DNA of 64,000 nucleotides from Rhizobium leguminosarum bv. trifolii WSM1325 (GTDB taxonomy: Bacteria > Pseudomonadota > Alphaproteobacteria > Rhizobiales > Rhizobiaceae): assembly GCA_000023185.1 (NCBI GenBank), contig CP001622.1:1488001-1552000 (forward strand), read 5' to 3'. Position 1 is the first letter of the stretch. Every line of letters starts with the position of its first letter. Made by a program: the position numbers and the translations under genes. This document shows positions 25,617 through 33,303 of the stretch, in pieces. The notes beneath the pieces are model-generated. The model was not told the DNA's origin. It worked only from the letters and a program-made list of their open reading frames with translations, and did not search any database.

Positions 25617-25994
25617 TTACGGTGTGAGTTCGCCCGCCATCCACTCCCTTCGCATGAAGGCCCAGTCGATGAGTTCGGCCATGGACGGCCCCAGGGCCTT
25701 GCCCATCTCCGTCAGCGCGTACTCCACCTTTGGCGGTACCTGGGGATAGACGGTACGTGTCACGATCCCGTCCTTCTCCAGCTCCTTGAGTTGCTGGATG
25801 AGCATCTTCTGGTTCACGCCTTCGCACCGTCGTTCGAGTTCCGAGAAACGAAGGGCCTCCTTGGCTCCGAATAGTTGGCAGATGATGACGATCTTCCATT
25901 TGCCTTCGAGGACCCGCAGGGCGTCCGTCGTCGCGTCCGCCCACTTGCGCTGCTGCTGCGGGTCTCCGCATCTCCACTCTCGGTCCTGCGCCAT
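25617..25994 (-). CDS. HxlR-family transcriptional regulator
   Basis: This 125-residue protein has an HxlR winged helix: LRVLEGKWKIVIICQLF, then LRFSELERRCEGVNQKMLIQQLKELEKDGIVTR. Many HxlR proteins sense aldehydes, quinones or redox stress through a cysteine. Here Cys residues occur at the N-terminus (WRCGD), in the first helix (IICQLF) and in RRCEG. It is divergent from an NAD(P)-binding reductase gene, with a perfect palindrome in the gap. Control of that gene and of itself is a fair inference. Confidence 0.94.
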   Translation of the reverse strand: MAQDREWRCGDPQQQRKWADATTDALRVLEGKWKIVIICQLFGAKEALRFSELERRCEGVNQKMLIQQLKELEKDGIVTRTVYPQVPPKVEYALTEMGKALGPSMAELIDWAFMRREWMAGELTP

Positions 25995-26005
25995 ACTTAC
26001 CTTTT

Positions 26006-26020
26006 AGTGGGTAACCCACT
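26006..26020. promoter_or_regulatory. Palindromic operator candidate for the HxlR regulator
   Basis: AGTGGGT-A-ACCCACT is a perfect 7-bp inverted repeat just upstream of the HxlR start, in the 94-bp gap shared with the divergent reductase gene. HxlR dimers bind this kind of short palindrome. Confidence 0.6.
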
Positions 26021-26088
26021 TATCTGTCTGTTCTTGTTGAAGTCGCAGTATCCATTATCTTGGTAGGCAGCACAACAGGAGCACCAGC

Positions 26089-26835
26089 ATGAAAATCGGC
26101 ATCATCGGAATTGGCCACATCGGTGGCACTCTCGCCCGTAAGCTCGCATCGGCGGGACATGAGGTCTGGATGGCGAACTCGAAGGGAGCCGCCGCCGTCA
26201 GGCCGTTCGCCGACGAGATCGGAGCCACTGCGACGGACACGAAGGGCGCGATCTCCGGCGCGGACGCGCTCATCCTTTCAATTCCGCTTCTCGCCATCGA
26301 AAACCTGCCAAAGGACCTCTTCAAGGACCTACCCGGCAACGTCCCGGTCATCGATACCAGCAACTACTATCCGGGCCTACGTGACCCGCAGATCGCCGAC
26401 CTCGACGCAGGCGAGGTCGAAAGCGTCTGGGTCTCCAGACAGATCGGTCGCCCCATCATCAAGGCCTTCAACAACATCCTCGCCTATTCCCTGGCGGAAC
26501 TGGGCCAGCCCGAGGGTACGCCCGGTCGTCTGGCCGTGGCGGTCGCAGGAGACGACGACGCCGCGAAGAAGATCGCCATGGCAATCGCGAACGAGGTTGG
26601 GTTCGATTCGGTCGACGGTGGATCGCTCGCCGAATCCTGGAGGCAGCAGCCGCTGACACCCGGATATTGCTGCGACTTCGACGCCCCCACCATGCGCAAG
26701 GCCCTCAACGCTGCAGTCGAGGGTGAGGCACCCACGAGATGGCCGGTGTCCAAGAGCAAGATGGCAACGCTAGGACCGGACGCGACCCACGAGGACAGAG
26801 TGGCAATGAACCGTTCCTTCGCACCGCTTCAATAA
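26089..26835 (+). CDS. NADPH-dependent F420 reductase-like / Rossmann-fold oxidoreductase
   Basis: This 248-residue protein begins with a Rossmann nucleotide site (MKIGIIGIGHIGGTLARKLA, then GHEVWMANSKG), which is typical of the F420-dependent NADP reductase family (COG2085). The Ser/Lys pattern in ANSKG suggests NADP. F420 is not common in rhizobia, so the true partner is probably another substrate. The start has a good ribosome site (CAGGAGC). It is divergent from the HxlR regulator. A 240-bp gap without a gene follows. Confidence 0.85.
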   Translation: MKIGIIGIGHIGGTLARKLASAGHEVWMANSKGAAAVRPFADEIGATATDTKGAISGADALILSIPLLAIENLPKDLFKDLPGNVPVIDTSNYYPGLRDPQIADLDAGEVESVWVSRQIGRPIIKAFNNILAYSLAELGQPEGTPGRLAVAVAGDDDAAKKIAMAIANEVGFDSVDGGSLAESWRQQPLTPGYCCDFDAPTMRKALNAAVEGEAPTRWPVSKSKMATLGPDATHEDRVAMNRSFAPLQ

Positions 26836-27075
26836 GGCATCAGCGTCCTCTGCAACAAGATGAGATCGTGTTGCAGACCGACGCTCGACGGAAAGCAACA
26901 AACCCGGAAAATTGAGGTATGCAACACGCTTTCCGTCGTCCAGTAGCGTTCAAGGCCTGCTGGGCGGACGGAATCTGGAGTGCCATCCCGCCATTCGAAA
27001 TCCGCACGTCGAGGGCTGCCTTCGGCCACACCGATGTCCGCCACGTTCAACATATTCGTCGGTCAATCCGACTGA

Positions 27076-27372
27076 TCAGTGAAGGGTGGCTCGTCTCGCT
27101 TTCGTCGCAAGGACACCGTCGACGGTTCCAATGAGCTTCGCTGCGCGCCGTAGGACGAGGGTTCCCGTTTCGCTCGTCGCGATGTCGTAGGACAATCCTT
27201 CCATGCCGCGCGCAACTTCCATCATCGCGGTTCCGAGATCGAGGTGGCCAAGCCGTTCGGCCAGCCGCGACAGAGTTCTGATGTTGTCGACGTAACGGGA
27301 GATCACGATGAGCCGGCATGTGATGAGATCCTGCTCGCTGTGGGCGGGTGTGGCTTGAGTTGAACGTTTCAT
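27076..27372 (-). CDS. Hypothetical 98-residue protein
   Basis: I do not recognise this protein. It is mainly helical (LITCRLIVISRYVDNIRTLSRL, then LGTAMMEVARGMEGLSYDIA) and has no membrane segment. It lies 12 bp downstream of another small gene on the same strand, so the two are co-transcribed. Both are near the heat-shock locus, which suggests a stress function at most. Confidence 0.6.
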   Translation of the reverse strand: MKRSTQATPAHSEQDLITCRLIVISRYVDNIRTLSRLAERLGHLDLGTAMMEVARGMEGLSYDIATSETGTLVLRRAAKLIGTVDGVLATKARRATLH

Positions 27373-27384
27373 GGCCAGCCTCCG

Positions 27385-27711
27385 CTAACCCAGGAAGCGC
27401 TGGCGTCGATGGTCGTTGGACGACCAGGCGACGTCCCGCTTATTATCAAGACGCTTGAGCGCCTCGAGCACTTCCCGATAGCGAACCGGTGCGGCGAGGC
27501 CGGGCGGATGCCGCAGTTCAGGCAAGGATTCGACGGCGTAAAGGTCCGACGCCCACGAGGCGAGGATTGCGCGCTTCTCGGCGGTCGACAGCGGGGATTG
27601 AGCGACCTCGTCCGGATGACGGAAGTGCCTATGCGGGTGGAGAATATGCGATGCCGATACAGCGTCGATGGCACTGTCGAGGTAAGAGGTTTCGATGCCT
27701 TTCCTGTTCAT
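27385..27711 (-). CDS. Conserved small hypothetical protein (rhizobial type)
   Basis: This 108-residue protein has a motif I have seen in short rhizobial proteins: HPDEVAQSPLSTAEKRAILA, followed by WASDLYAVESLPELRHPPG. No function is known to me. The C-terminus is basic (KRLDNKRDVAWSSNDHRRQR). It is divergent from the Hsp20 gene across 244 bp. Confidence 0.75.
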   Translation of the reverse strand: MNRKGIETSYLDSAIDAVSASHILHPHRHFRHPDEVAQSPLSTAEKRAILASWASDLYAVESLPELRHPPGLAAPVRYREVLEALKRLDNKRDVAWSSNDHRRQRFLG

Positions 27712-27865
27712 CTTGCGTCTCCTAAAAACTTCCAGCGACGGAGTGAAAATCTCCAGGTGTCAAAGAGATTGTTCAAGCGAAAACAGTGTTCAATAGGCGG
27801 GAGGCGGACCAAACAAAAAATTTTCTGGTCGCCTCTTGAATCGGAAAAGACCCGAAATCAAATCA

Positions 27866-27955
27866 TGCTCGTCGGTCGCCTGAGAGGGACCGGCGGCAAC
27901 CGGAGGCGCCAATTTCCGCGTCTCCTTTCCATCTCGCTTTACGGAGGATTTGGCT
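27866..27955 (+). promoter_or_regulatory. ROSE-type RNA thermometer upstream of hsp20
   Basis: The 90-nt leader ends in the ROSE signature: UCGCU at 27934-27938 facing the ribosome site GGAGGA at 27943-27948 in a short hairpin just before the ATG. An upstream hairpin (CGGTC at 27873-27877 with GACCG at 27888-27892) and a GC-rich middle part fit the usual ROSE layout. ROSE elements melt at heat-shock temperature to free the ribosome site of small heat-shock genes in rhizobia. A CTTGAA about 30 nt upstream may be the -35 of an RpoH promoter, but no clear -10 was seen. Confidence 0.72.
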
Positions 27956-28426
27956 ATGAGAAACGACTTCGACTTCGCACCGCTCTATCGGTCCAGCATC
28001 GGCTTCGACCGCGTCTTCAACCTGCTGAACAACGCCCAGCGCCCGCAGTCCATCGACACTTGGCCGCCCTATGACATCGTCAAGACCGCCGAGGACGGTT
28101 ACCGCATCCAGATGGCGGTCGCGGGCTTCGGCGACGCCGATCTCGACGTCACCCAGGAGCGCAACGTTCTCGTGGTGAAGGGCCGGAAGGCTGACGACAA
28201 GGACGGCGAGTACCTGCACCGCGGCATTGCTGGTCGCTCTTTCGAGCGCCGCTTCGAGCTCGCCGACCACGTCAGGGTGGAGAACGCGTCCTTGACCAAC
28301 GGACTTCTTAGCATTGAGTTGAAGCGGGAAATCCCGGAGGCGATGAAGCCCCGCAAGATCGCTATCGGCAGCGGCACCGAGACGCAGGCGCCGCTGCAGA
28401 TCGAGGGTGAAAAGCAGGCAGCTTGA
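27956..28426 (+). CDS. Small heat-shock protein, Hsp20 family
   Basis: This 156-residue ATP-independent chaperone has a short N-terminal arm (MRNDFDFAPLYRSSIGFDRV) and an alpha-crystallin domain at about 35-130 (YDIVKTAEDGYRIQMAVAGF, FERRFELADHV, GLLSIELKREIPE). A C-terminal tail follows. It holds aggregating proteins in a refoldable state in the cytosol. The ATG at 27956 is chosen because the thermometer hairpin places GGAGGA just before it. A TTG two codons upstream is rejected. A strong hairpin and a small co-directional gene follow. Confidence 0.95.
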   Translation: MRNDFDFAPLYRSSIGFDRVFNLLNNAQRPQSIDTWPPYDIVKTAEDGYRIQMAVAGFGDADLDVTQERNVLVVKGRKADDKDGEYLHRGIAGRSFERRFELADHVRVENASLTNGLLSIELKREIPEAMKPRKIAIGSGTETQAPLQIEGEKQAA

Positions 28427-28443
28427 TTTTGTAGGAGGAGGGG

Positions 28444-28470
28444 CGGGAGCGCCGATGAAGGGCGCTCCCG
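28444..28470 (+). other. 10-bp perfect hairpin after hsp20 with a start codon in its loop
   Basis: CGGGAGCGCC at 28444-28453 pairs perfectly with GGCGCTCCCG at 28461-28470 across the loop GATGAAG. No T run follows, so it is a weak candidate for a terminator. The ATG of the next frame lies in the loop and its GGGAG ribosome site in the stem, so it may restrict translation of the next gene or protect the hsp20 mRNA end. Confidence 0.6.
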
Positions 28471-28724
28471 CATACGTGAACATGAAGCACATCAATGTGA
28501 CCAAACCCGCGCCCTTCGATGGGCGTGATCTTACTGTATGTCAGGCTGTTTTCGACAAGCTTCGGGCCGAGCTCCGAACGGGCGTCGACGCCGAGGAGGC
28601 GAACCGGATCGCCGCGATGATCGTGGATTTGTACCGCCAAGGCGTTCGCGAGCCAGACCAGCTCAAGGTTATGATCGAAGCGGCAAGGGGCATCTTTCCG
28701 TCGCACCTTGAGCAAGCGGCATAG
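28455..28724 (+). CDS. Small hypothetical protein downstream of hsp20
   Basis: I do not recognise this 89-residue protein. Residues about 20-80 form two or three helices (DLTVCQAVFDKLRAELRTGV, ANRIAAMIVDLYRQGV). The start is uncertain. ATG 28455 sits in the loop of a hairpin, and a second in-frame ATG at 28482 would give 80 residues. It lies in the hsp20 transcription unit and is followed by another small gene 19 bp on. Confidence 0.65.
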   Translation: MKGAPAYVNMKHINVTKPAPFDGRDLTVCQAVFDKLRAELRTGVDAEEANRIAAMIVDLYRQGVREPDQLKVMIEAARGIFPSHLEQAA

Positions 28725-28743
28725 CGGCGGTTCGAGAGAACAT

Positions 28744-28932
28744 ATGCCAGCTAATCGCAACGTGCTGTGTGAAGTGAAGCCGAAGCTCGACCGGCTGGTG
28801 GCGGAGCTGGCTGCTCAAGGCGCTGACAGAGCCTATGTGCTGTACATTCTCGAAAGGGAGATTGCGGCGCTTCGACGAAAGGGACCTCACGAGGGCGTCG
28901 ACATCCACCGACGCGGGCCGTTCCAACGGTGA
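28744..28932 (+). CDS. Small hypothetical protein
   Basis: This 62-residue protein (ANRNVLCEVKPKLDRLVAEL, then ADRAYVLYILEREIAALRRK) is helical and basic at its end. It has no recognised family. The ATG at 28744 has only a weak ribosome site. It closes the small-gene run after hsp20. Confidence 0.55.
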   Translation: MPANRNVLCEVKPKLDRLVAELAAQGADRAYVLYILEREIAALRRKGPHEGVDIHRRGPFQR

Positions 28933-29107
28933 AGAATTGAGAGATCCCGTGCCGTAGAGGTCATCGATCGGTACGGTCCCGGACCATCGGTTGTCCGGTA
29001 CGTTCCCCCCACTAGCTGACTCGCAATGCAACACGATCAAGAAAACAAAGTCCGAAAGCTCCACTCAATGACTCTTGCCGAGAGACGTTCAGCAGCGGAG
29101 CAAACAT

Positions 29108-30613
29108 TCATTTTCTGGGTATGTGCGGCACCTCGAACAGGTGGCGGATGCGTGCCGCCAACGAAGTCGGACGACTACCCGCCGCCTTGTCGTTGATGGC
29201 GCCCAGATGCTCTTCCGACTGCATTCTCTTAGCGAGTAGTTCGCCGAGTTCTTCGACGAGCGACGGCCGATCGTGCATCACGCCCGCCAGATGATCCTTT
29301 GATATCTCGTAGACCACCACGAATGTGAGCGCCCTCATTCTGGCGGTCTCGGGCGCTCCCATCAGAACTCCTCGCTCCCCGAACAAGTCGCCCGGCGCAA
29401 GACGCGTGAGTTCCTCGCAGCTCTCTTCCGTTTGCTTCTCCACCACGACGACGCCGCTACGCACGATCATCAATGACGTCATCGAGGCGTCCTGCGGTGC
29501 GATCACCATGTCCTTTTTAAAAGTGAGACGCTTCATGCTGGCGGCAAGACTTTCCATCTCGTCTTCCGTAAGCGTAGAGAACAGGGCGATCGAGCTCAGC
29601 AGTCTCCAAGGCGTTCCGGGATGCTTGACGCCCTCGGAGCTTTGGATGCCGTCCGCCTGCGCGCCATAAGGAGCTCCCAGTTGCAGGCCCGCGGCCTTCG
29701 CATGTCTGAACACTAGATCATATATTTCGTTCTTGGCGACCGACGTCCGCGAGAGACTCGACACTTTGAACGCCAGTTCGACTTCGATCGCCGACGCATC
29801 GAGACCGATGACGGAAACTGACGGAGGAGGAGACTTCAGTGTGCAGTTGGCGCTCAACAGTGCGGTCCTCATGGTCTCTTCGACCACGGCTGGCGGACGA
29901 GTCGGGAGGATGCGAATGGTGATCGTGGTGCCATGGGTCTCGTCCGTCCCGGTCATGTTCGTGAGGCGGGCCTTGGCAAGCGCGCTGTTCGGGACGATGA
30001 TCAAATCGTTCGTGTTGCTGAGCAGGTGCGTAGCGCGCCAGTTTGTCTCGACCACGCGGCCCTGCGCGCCGTCTTCAAGGGCTATCCAGTCGCCAACGGT
30101 GTATGGCCGGCCAAGGTTGAGGGCGATGCCCGAGAAGACGTCGTTCAAAGTGCTCTGGAGAGCAAGGCCGAGAACGATGGCAAAAACACCCGAGGTGGCG
30201 ATAAGTGTCCCGACCGGTAGACTGAACACGAAGGCGATGACGGCAAGCGCTGCGCCCGAGTAAATCACGCCGACAAGCAGATCCTGGATCAGTCGACCCT
30301 CTCTTGGTTTCTGCTCGAAAATCAGGAAGAGGCGGACCGCACTCACCAACGTCATCGCACCGCCGATCCACCAAGTGGCCTTCGCAAGTCCGATGAATAT
30401 TCGGTGGGTGAGATCTTCTGCCGTCGCGTCGCCGTTCCAAGGCGCGACTTTGTTGGCGACGAGAAGGACAGTGAGGAGGGCGAAGAACATCACATTGGCA
30501 GCGAAGCGTGTTGCAGAGTGCCCGCGTGCCAGCAATCGCGCTATCATCGTAAGGGCAACCAGTGCTGCGAACTGTGCGATCGGGTCTCCAACGATACTAG
30601 AAAAGCCGACCAT
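29108..30613 (-). CDS. MscS-family channel with C-terminal cyclic-nucleotide-binding domain
   Basis: This 501-residue protein has four or five membrane segments in residues 1-150. The MscS pore and beta domain follow (GVFAIVLGLALQSTLNDVFS, IALNLGRPYTVGDWI, about 150-250), then the cytoplasmic vestibule. Residues about 360-470 are a cNMP-binding domain (IALFSTLTEDEMESLA, LAPGDLFGERGVLMGAPETA). Channels of this type couple osmotic gating to a nucleotide signal. The ATG at 30613 has GGAG just upstream. A longer frame from 30715 is rejected. The phosphate-binding cassette keeps GE but has ETARMRA, where cAMP binders usually have a conserved Arg, so the ligand is not certain. Confidence 0.9.
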   Translation of the reverse strand: MVGFSSIVGDPIAQFAALVALTMIARLLARGHSATRFAANVMFFALLTVLLVANKVAPWNGDATAEDLTHRIFIGLAKATWWIGGAMTLVSAVRLFLIFEQKPREGRLIQDLLVGVIYSGAALAVIAFVFSLPVGTLIATSGVFAIVLGLALQSTLNDVFSGIALNLGRPYTVGDWIALEDGAQGRVVETNWRATHLLSNTNDLIIVPNSALAKARLTNMTGTDETHGTTITIRILPTRPPAVVEETMRTALLSANCTLKSPPPSVSVIGLDASAIEVELAFKVSSLSRTSVAKNEIYDLVFRHAKAAGLQLGAPYGAQADGIQSSEGVKHPGTPWRLLSSIALFSTLTEDEMESLAASMKRLTFKKDMVIAPQDASMTSLMIVRSGVVVVEKQTEESCEELTRLAPGDLFGERGVLMGAPETARMRALTFVVVYEISKDHLAGVMHDRPSLVEELGELLAKRMQSEEHLGAINDKAAGSRPTSLAARIRHLFEVPHIPRK

Positions 30614-30846
30614 GATGTCTCCGGGTTTCAACAGTCCGGGACAAGCTACCATGACCCATCGCCGCGCCCAACGCGACGAACAGTTGGTATGCTCGACCAG
30701 GTCGAGAGGAACCAATACCGTGCCTATTTCAGTCAGTTACCGTATGCTATCGACACATACGGAACGGCGCTCGTTCGTGGGGAATAGAGGCCCGTCCTCC
30801 CTCAATCGAGGAGGAGCCTGCAGCTCTCCAGGGTGGTCGACTGCCA

Positions 30847-31362
30847 CTAGCTTCGCCGTGTCGTTTCGAACAGGAACCAGAGGCGGCGCTCGGTCTCGTC
30901 GATCCAGTTTTCGATCAGACTGGTGGTGGCGTGATCGTTATGCGACGACGTCGTCTCATGTGCAGAGCGGAGGCTGGCGACCAGCGTTTTATTGTCCTCG
31001 CGCAGCTCTGCAAGCATGTCATCCGGCGTGACGAAGTCGGCGTCGTTGTCCGACAGGCGCTGAAGTCTGGCGATGTGGCCGACCGAGCGAAGCGTGGTTC
31101 CGCCGATCTTTCGGGCACGCTCCGCTATGTCGTCGGTCATGGCGAAGATCTGCGAGGCTTGCTCGTCCAACATAAGATGGTAGTCGCGGAAGTGAGGCCC
31201 AGACATGTGCCAATGGAAGTTCTTTGTTTTCAGGTACAGCGTGAAGACGTCGGCAAGGAGAGCGTTCAAGGCTCCCGTGACGTCGGTGACGGCATTTTGA
31301 CCAAGGTCGGTCGGCGTCTTGAGAGGCAGGTCTCTATGACGCTTTACATCTTCTCTATCCAT
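30847..31362 (-). CDS. dps: Dps-family ferritin-like DNA-protection protein
   Basis: This 171-residue four-helix protein should form a 12-mer that oxidises and stores iron and protects DNA. The interfacial ferroxidase signature is present (KTKNFHWHMSGPHFRDYHLM, then LDEQASQIFAMTDDIAERAR). The DNA-binding type has a basic N-terminus, and here it is moderately basic (MDREDVKRHRDLPLK). It lies alone near other stress genes. Confidence 0.93.
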   Translation of the reverse strand: MDREDVKRHRDLPLKTPTDLGQNAVTDVTGALNALLADVFTLYLKTKNFHWHMSGPHFRDYHLMLDEQASQIFAMTDDIAERARKIGGTTLRSVGHIARLQRLSDNDADFVTPDDMLAELREDNKTLVASLRSAHETTSSHNDHATTSLIENWIDETERRLWFLFETTRRS

Positions 31363-31466
31363 CCTCGTTCTCCGTTGAATGCCGTACTGATCTCAGTCGT
31401 CACGGATTGTCTGCGGTCGTCCCTTCGACTTGCGGAGGGGCTGACGCAGCCGGTAGCGGCGGTCCG

Positions 31467-31700
31467 TCACTGCAAACTGGCGCATAGTTGAAACGGAAGC
31501 TCAGCTACCAGAGCCCCAGTGTCGTCTGTTATTTCAAAGGCAAGGCCATCGATTGGCTCGTCGTTCGCGACGAGCTCGGAAATCATCCGACGTGCGATCG
31601 AGACCGCCTCTGCAACGCCGCTGTCCGATCGGAGATCGACGCCGTCATAATCGGGATCAAATCCTTCCTGCATGCGGATGTGGAAGTAATACTTCGCCAT
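31467..31700 (-). CDS. DUF6894-type small protein
   Basis: This 77-residue protein (MAKYYFHIRMQEGFDPDYDG, then LRSDSGVAEAVSIARRMISE) matches the short rhizobial family with a YYFH start and a central helix. Its function is unknown. The ATG at 31700 is chosen because the frame upstream reads as non-coding. It lies just downstream of the nitrile-hydratase operon on the same strand, 67 bp after the cytochrome gene, so it may be co-transcribed. Confidence 0.75.
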   Translation of the reverse strand: MAKYYFHIRMQEGFDPDYDGVDLRSDSGVAEAVSIARRMISELVANDEPIDGLAFEITDDTGALVAELPFQLCASLQ

Positions 31701-31767
31701 GAAACGGCACTGTCCTCTGGGTCGTTTGATCCTCGCGCAGTTCTTCCAGGGAACTCGGCTCAAACTG

Positions 31768-32292
31768 CTACGGAGAATAGTGACTGAACACCAAGTCCTT
31801 CGACGGGTCCAGTTTGGTGTGACAGGCGAAGCAGGTCTGTAGGAGCGGCTCGCTCTGGTTCGCCACTCCCTTCTCGAACTGCCCATATCCCCAGCCACCG
31901 GTATCCGTGTATTTCTTTGAGTCCTTTACGCTGATCTGGACGTTCGTCGGGTCGCCCGCCACAAAGGATTGCGGCGCCGGAAAGACTGCGTCATTTTCGG
32001 GAGAAGATTGATAGACATATGCCAAGCGCGCGATCACTGCCCCATCCGGAAACGGCCGCGTGCCTTCGCGGAAGGCCTTGACCACGACGTCGTTTCCAAG
32101 GATCGCGCGGATGTCATTGTTCTTACCAGCCTCGTGGGCGATCGTGATGACGCGCCAGTCGCGGTATCCGTCCGGAAGGCTCACTCCATAAACCGGAGAA
32201 ACGTTGTTCGTCGCGCTGTCGGGCACTACCGCGGCGAGGCATGACCCGGCGATGCCTGTGACTAGCAGTAAGGATGCCATGATCTTTCGCAT
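31768..32292 (-). CDS. Cytochrome P460-family haem protein, exported
   Basis: This protein of about 174 residues has a signal peptide (MRKIMASLLLVTGIAGSCLA) and a cytochrome-P460 fold with one c-type haem site near the C-terminus (LQTCFACHTKLD). P460 proteins of the nitrifier type oxidise hydroxylamine. Most family members of unknown role are simple periplasmic redox proteins. The Lys cross-linking seen in nitrifier P460 cannot be confirmed here. Its ATG abuts the MIP stop (1 nt apart), which ties it to the nitrile-hydratase operon. Confidence 0.85.
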   Translation of the reverse strand: MRKIMASLLLVTGIAGSCLAAVVPDSATNNVSPVYGVSLPDGYRDWRVITIAHEAGKNNDIRAILGNDVVVKAFREGTRPFPDGAVIARLAYVYQSSPENDAVFPAPQSFVAGDPTNVQISVKDSKKYTDTGGWGYGQFEKGVANQSEPLLQTCFACHTKLDPSKDLVFSHYSP

Positions 32293-32293
32293 T

Positions 32294-32989
32294 TTAACCT
32301 CCATCTGGATAGACCGTCGCTACCGTCAATGCGGCAAGGGCTCCACCGGCGATCTCCACGATGACGAACAATAGCGTACCAGGCACCGATGCGCCGTCGG
32401 GTGTCGCGAGCAGCGCCACCGCTACGGCCGGGTTCGCGATCGAACCGGTGGGCGTGGACAAAATTGCGGCCATCAGCCAGAGGCCGACAGCGAATGGTCC
32501 GACGAGCTTGCTGGTGCTGCGCGTACAACAAAAAACAATGGTCATAAGACCGAATGACGCCACCCCCTCGCTTGCTAGTGCGGCCATGTCGGGGAGGCCA
32601 TCACCCGGCTGCCCCGGCACCTTTTTGAAAATCGCACAGGCCACCAGCGCACCCGCCAGACCACCTGCGACCTGGGCGGCTAGATACCATGCCGTGCAGT
32701 CCAGTTGCCGTCGTCCAAAAAGCCATTGCACCAGCGTGATGGTAGGGTTGAAGTGCCCTCCCGAAACCGCGCCGAAGGCCAAGATCAAACCGATCAGGCT
32801 CCCCGAGATCGATAACGCCGACGAGACCTCCGAGCTGCCGCCATGGAGGCCGGATCCGACGACCACGAGCAACAGCATGGCTGTTCCAACGCCTTCGGCC
32901 AGAGATCGACGGAGCAGTGAGGCGCTGCCGTCTTCGACGAAACATCTCGGTAGAGGCTTCGGAACCAGCCTCAGGTGTCCGGAGTCCAT
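32294..32989 (-). CDS. MIP/aquaporin-family channel
   Basis: This protein of about 231 residues has six membrane helices and the paired half-helix motifs of the MIP family: GGHFNPTITL (first motif, NPT in place of NPA) and SIANPAVAVA (second, NPA). Such channels pass water, glycerol, urea or small neutral molecules. I chose the ATG at 32989 with GGAGGCG upstream. The longer frame starting at 33079 is out of context. It overlaps the end of the nitrile-hydratase beta-like gene by 19 nt. Inside that operon it probably carries a small neutral substrate or product, such as a nitrile or amide. Confidence 0.88.
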   Translation of the reverse strand: MDSGHLRLVPKPLPRCFVEDGSASLLRRSLAEGVGTAMLLLVVVGSGLHGGSSEVSSALSISGSLIGLILAFGAVSGGHFNPTITLVQWLFGRRQLDCTAWYLAAQVAGGLAGALVACAIFKKVPGQPGDGLPDMAALASEGVASFGLMTIVFCCTRSTSKLVGPFAVGLWLMAAILSTPTGSIANPAVAVALLATPDGASVPGTLLFVIVEIAGGALAALTVATVYPDGG

Positions 32990-33303
32990 CTCGCCTCCAC
33001 CGCGGCCATCTTCACCGCGAGCTCCTCGGGCGTGAGCAGACCTTTCTGGAATGCGAGGTTTGCGAAGGCGGCGATCCATCGCTCGTAATAGGATAGCTTG
33101 CCGACCAGGTCGGAGCCCAAAGATTCAACGCCGCGCCGCTTTTCCTCTGTGTTGATGGTCTTATGGAAGTCGAGGACGTCGGCAAGAGCATGGCAGCGCT
33201 TCTCCCAAGGGAGCAGTTCGTGCTCTATCTTTTCGATCTTCGGCGCCTCCAACCCCCCGATGTCGTTCGGGAGACGCTTCACGAATTGTTCGCTGCCGGT
33301 CAT
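32971..33303 (-). CDS. Nitrile hydratase beta-subunit N-terminal-domain protein
   Basis: This 110-residue protein matches the N-terminal half of the nitrile hydratase beta subunit, which is also annotated as an accessory or activator protein. The typical stretch YYERWIAAFANLAFQKGLLT, then PEELAVKMAAVEARW is at about 72-107. In this locus the beta subunit is split in two genes. Its ATG overlaps the alpha-gene stop as ATGA. Whether it is a true subunit or a metal-insertion chaperone cannot be told. Confidence 0.85.
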   Translation of the reverse strand: MTGSEQFVKRLPNDIGGLEAPKIEKIEHELLPWEKRCHALADVLDFHKTINTEEKRRGVESLGSDLVGKLSYYERWIAAFANLAFQKGLLTPEELAVKMAAVEARWTPDT

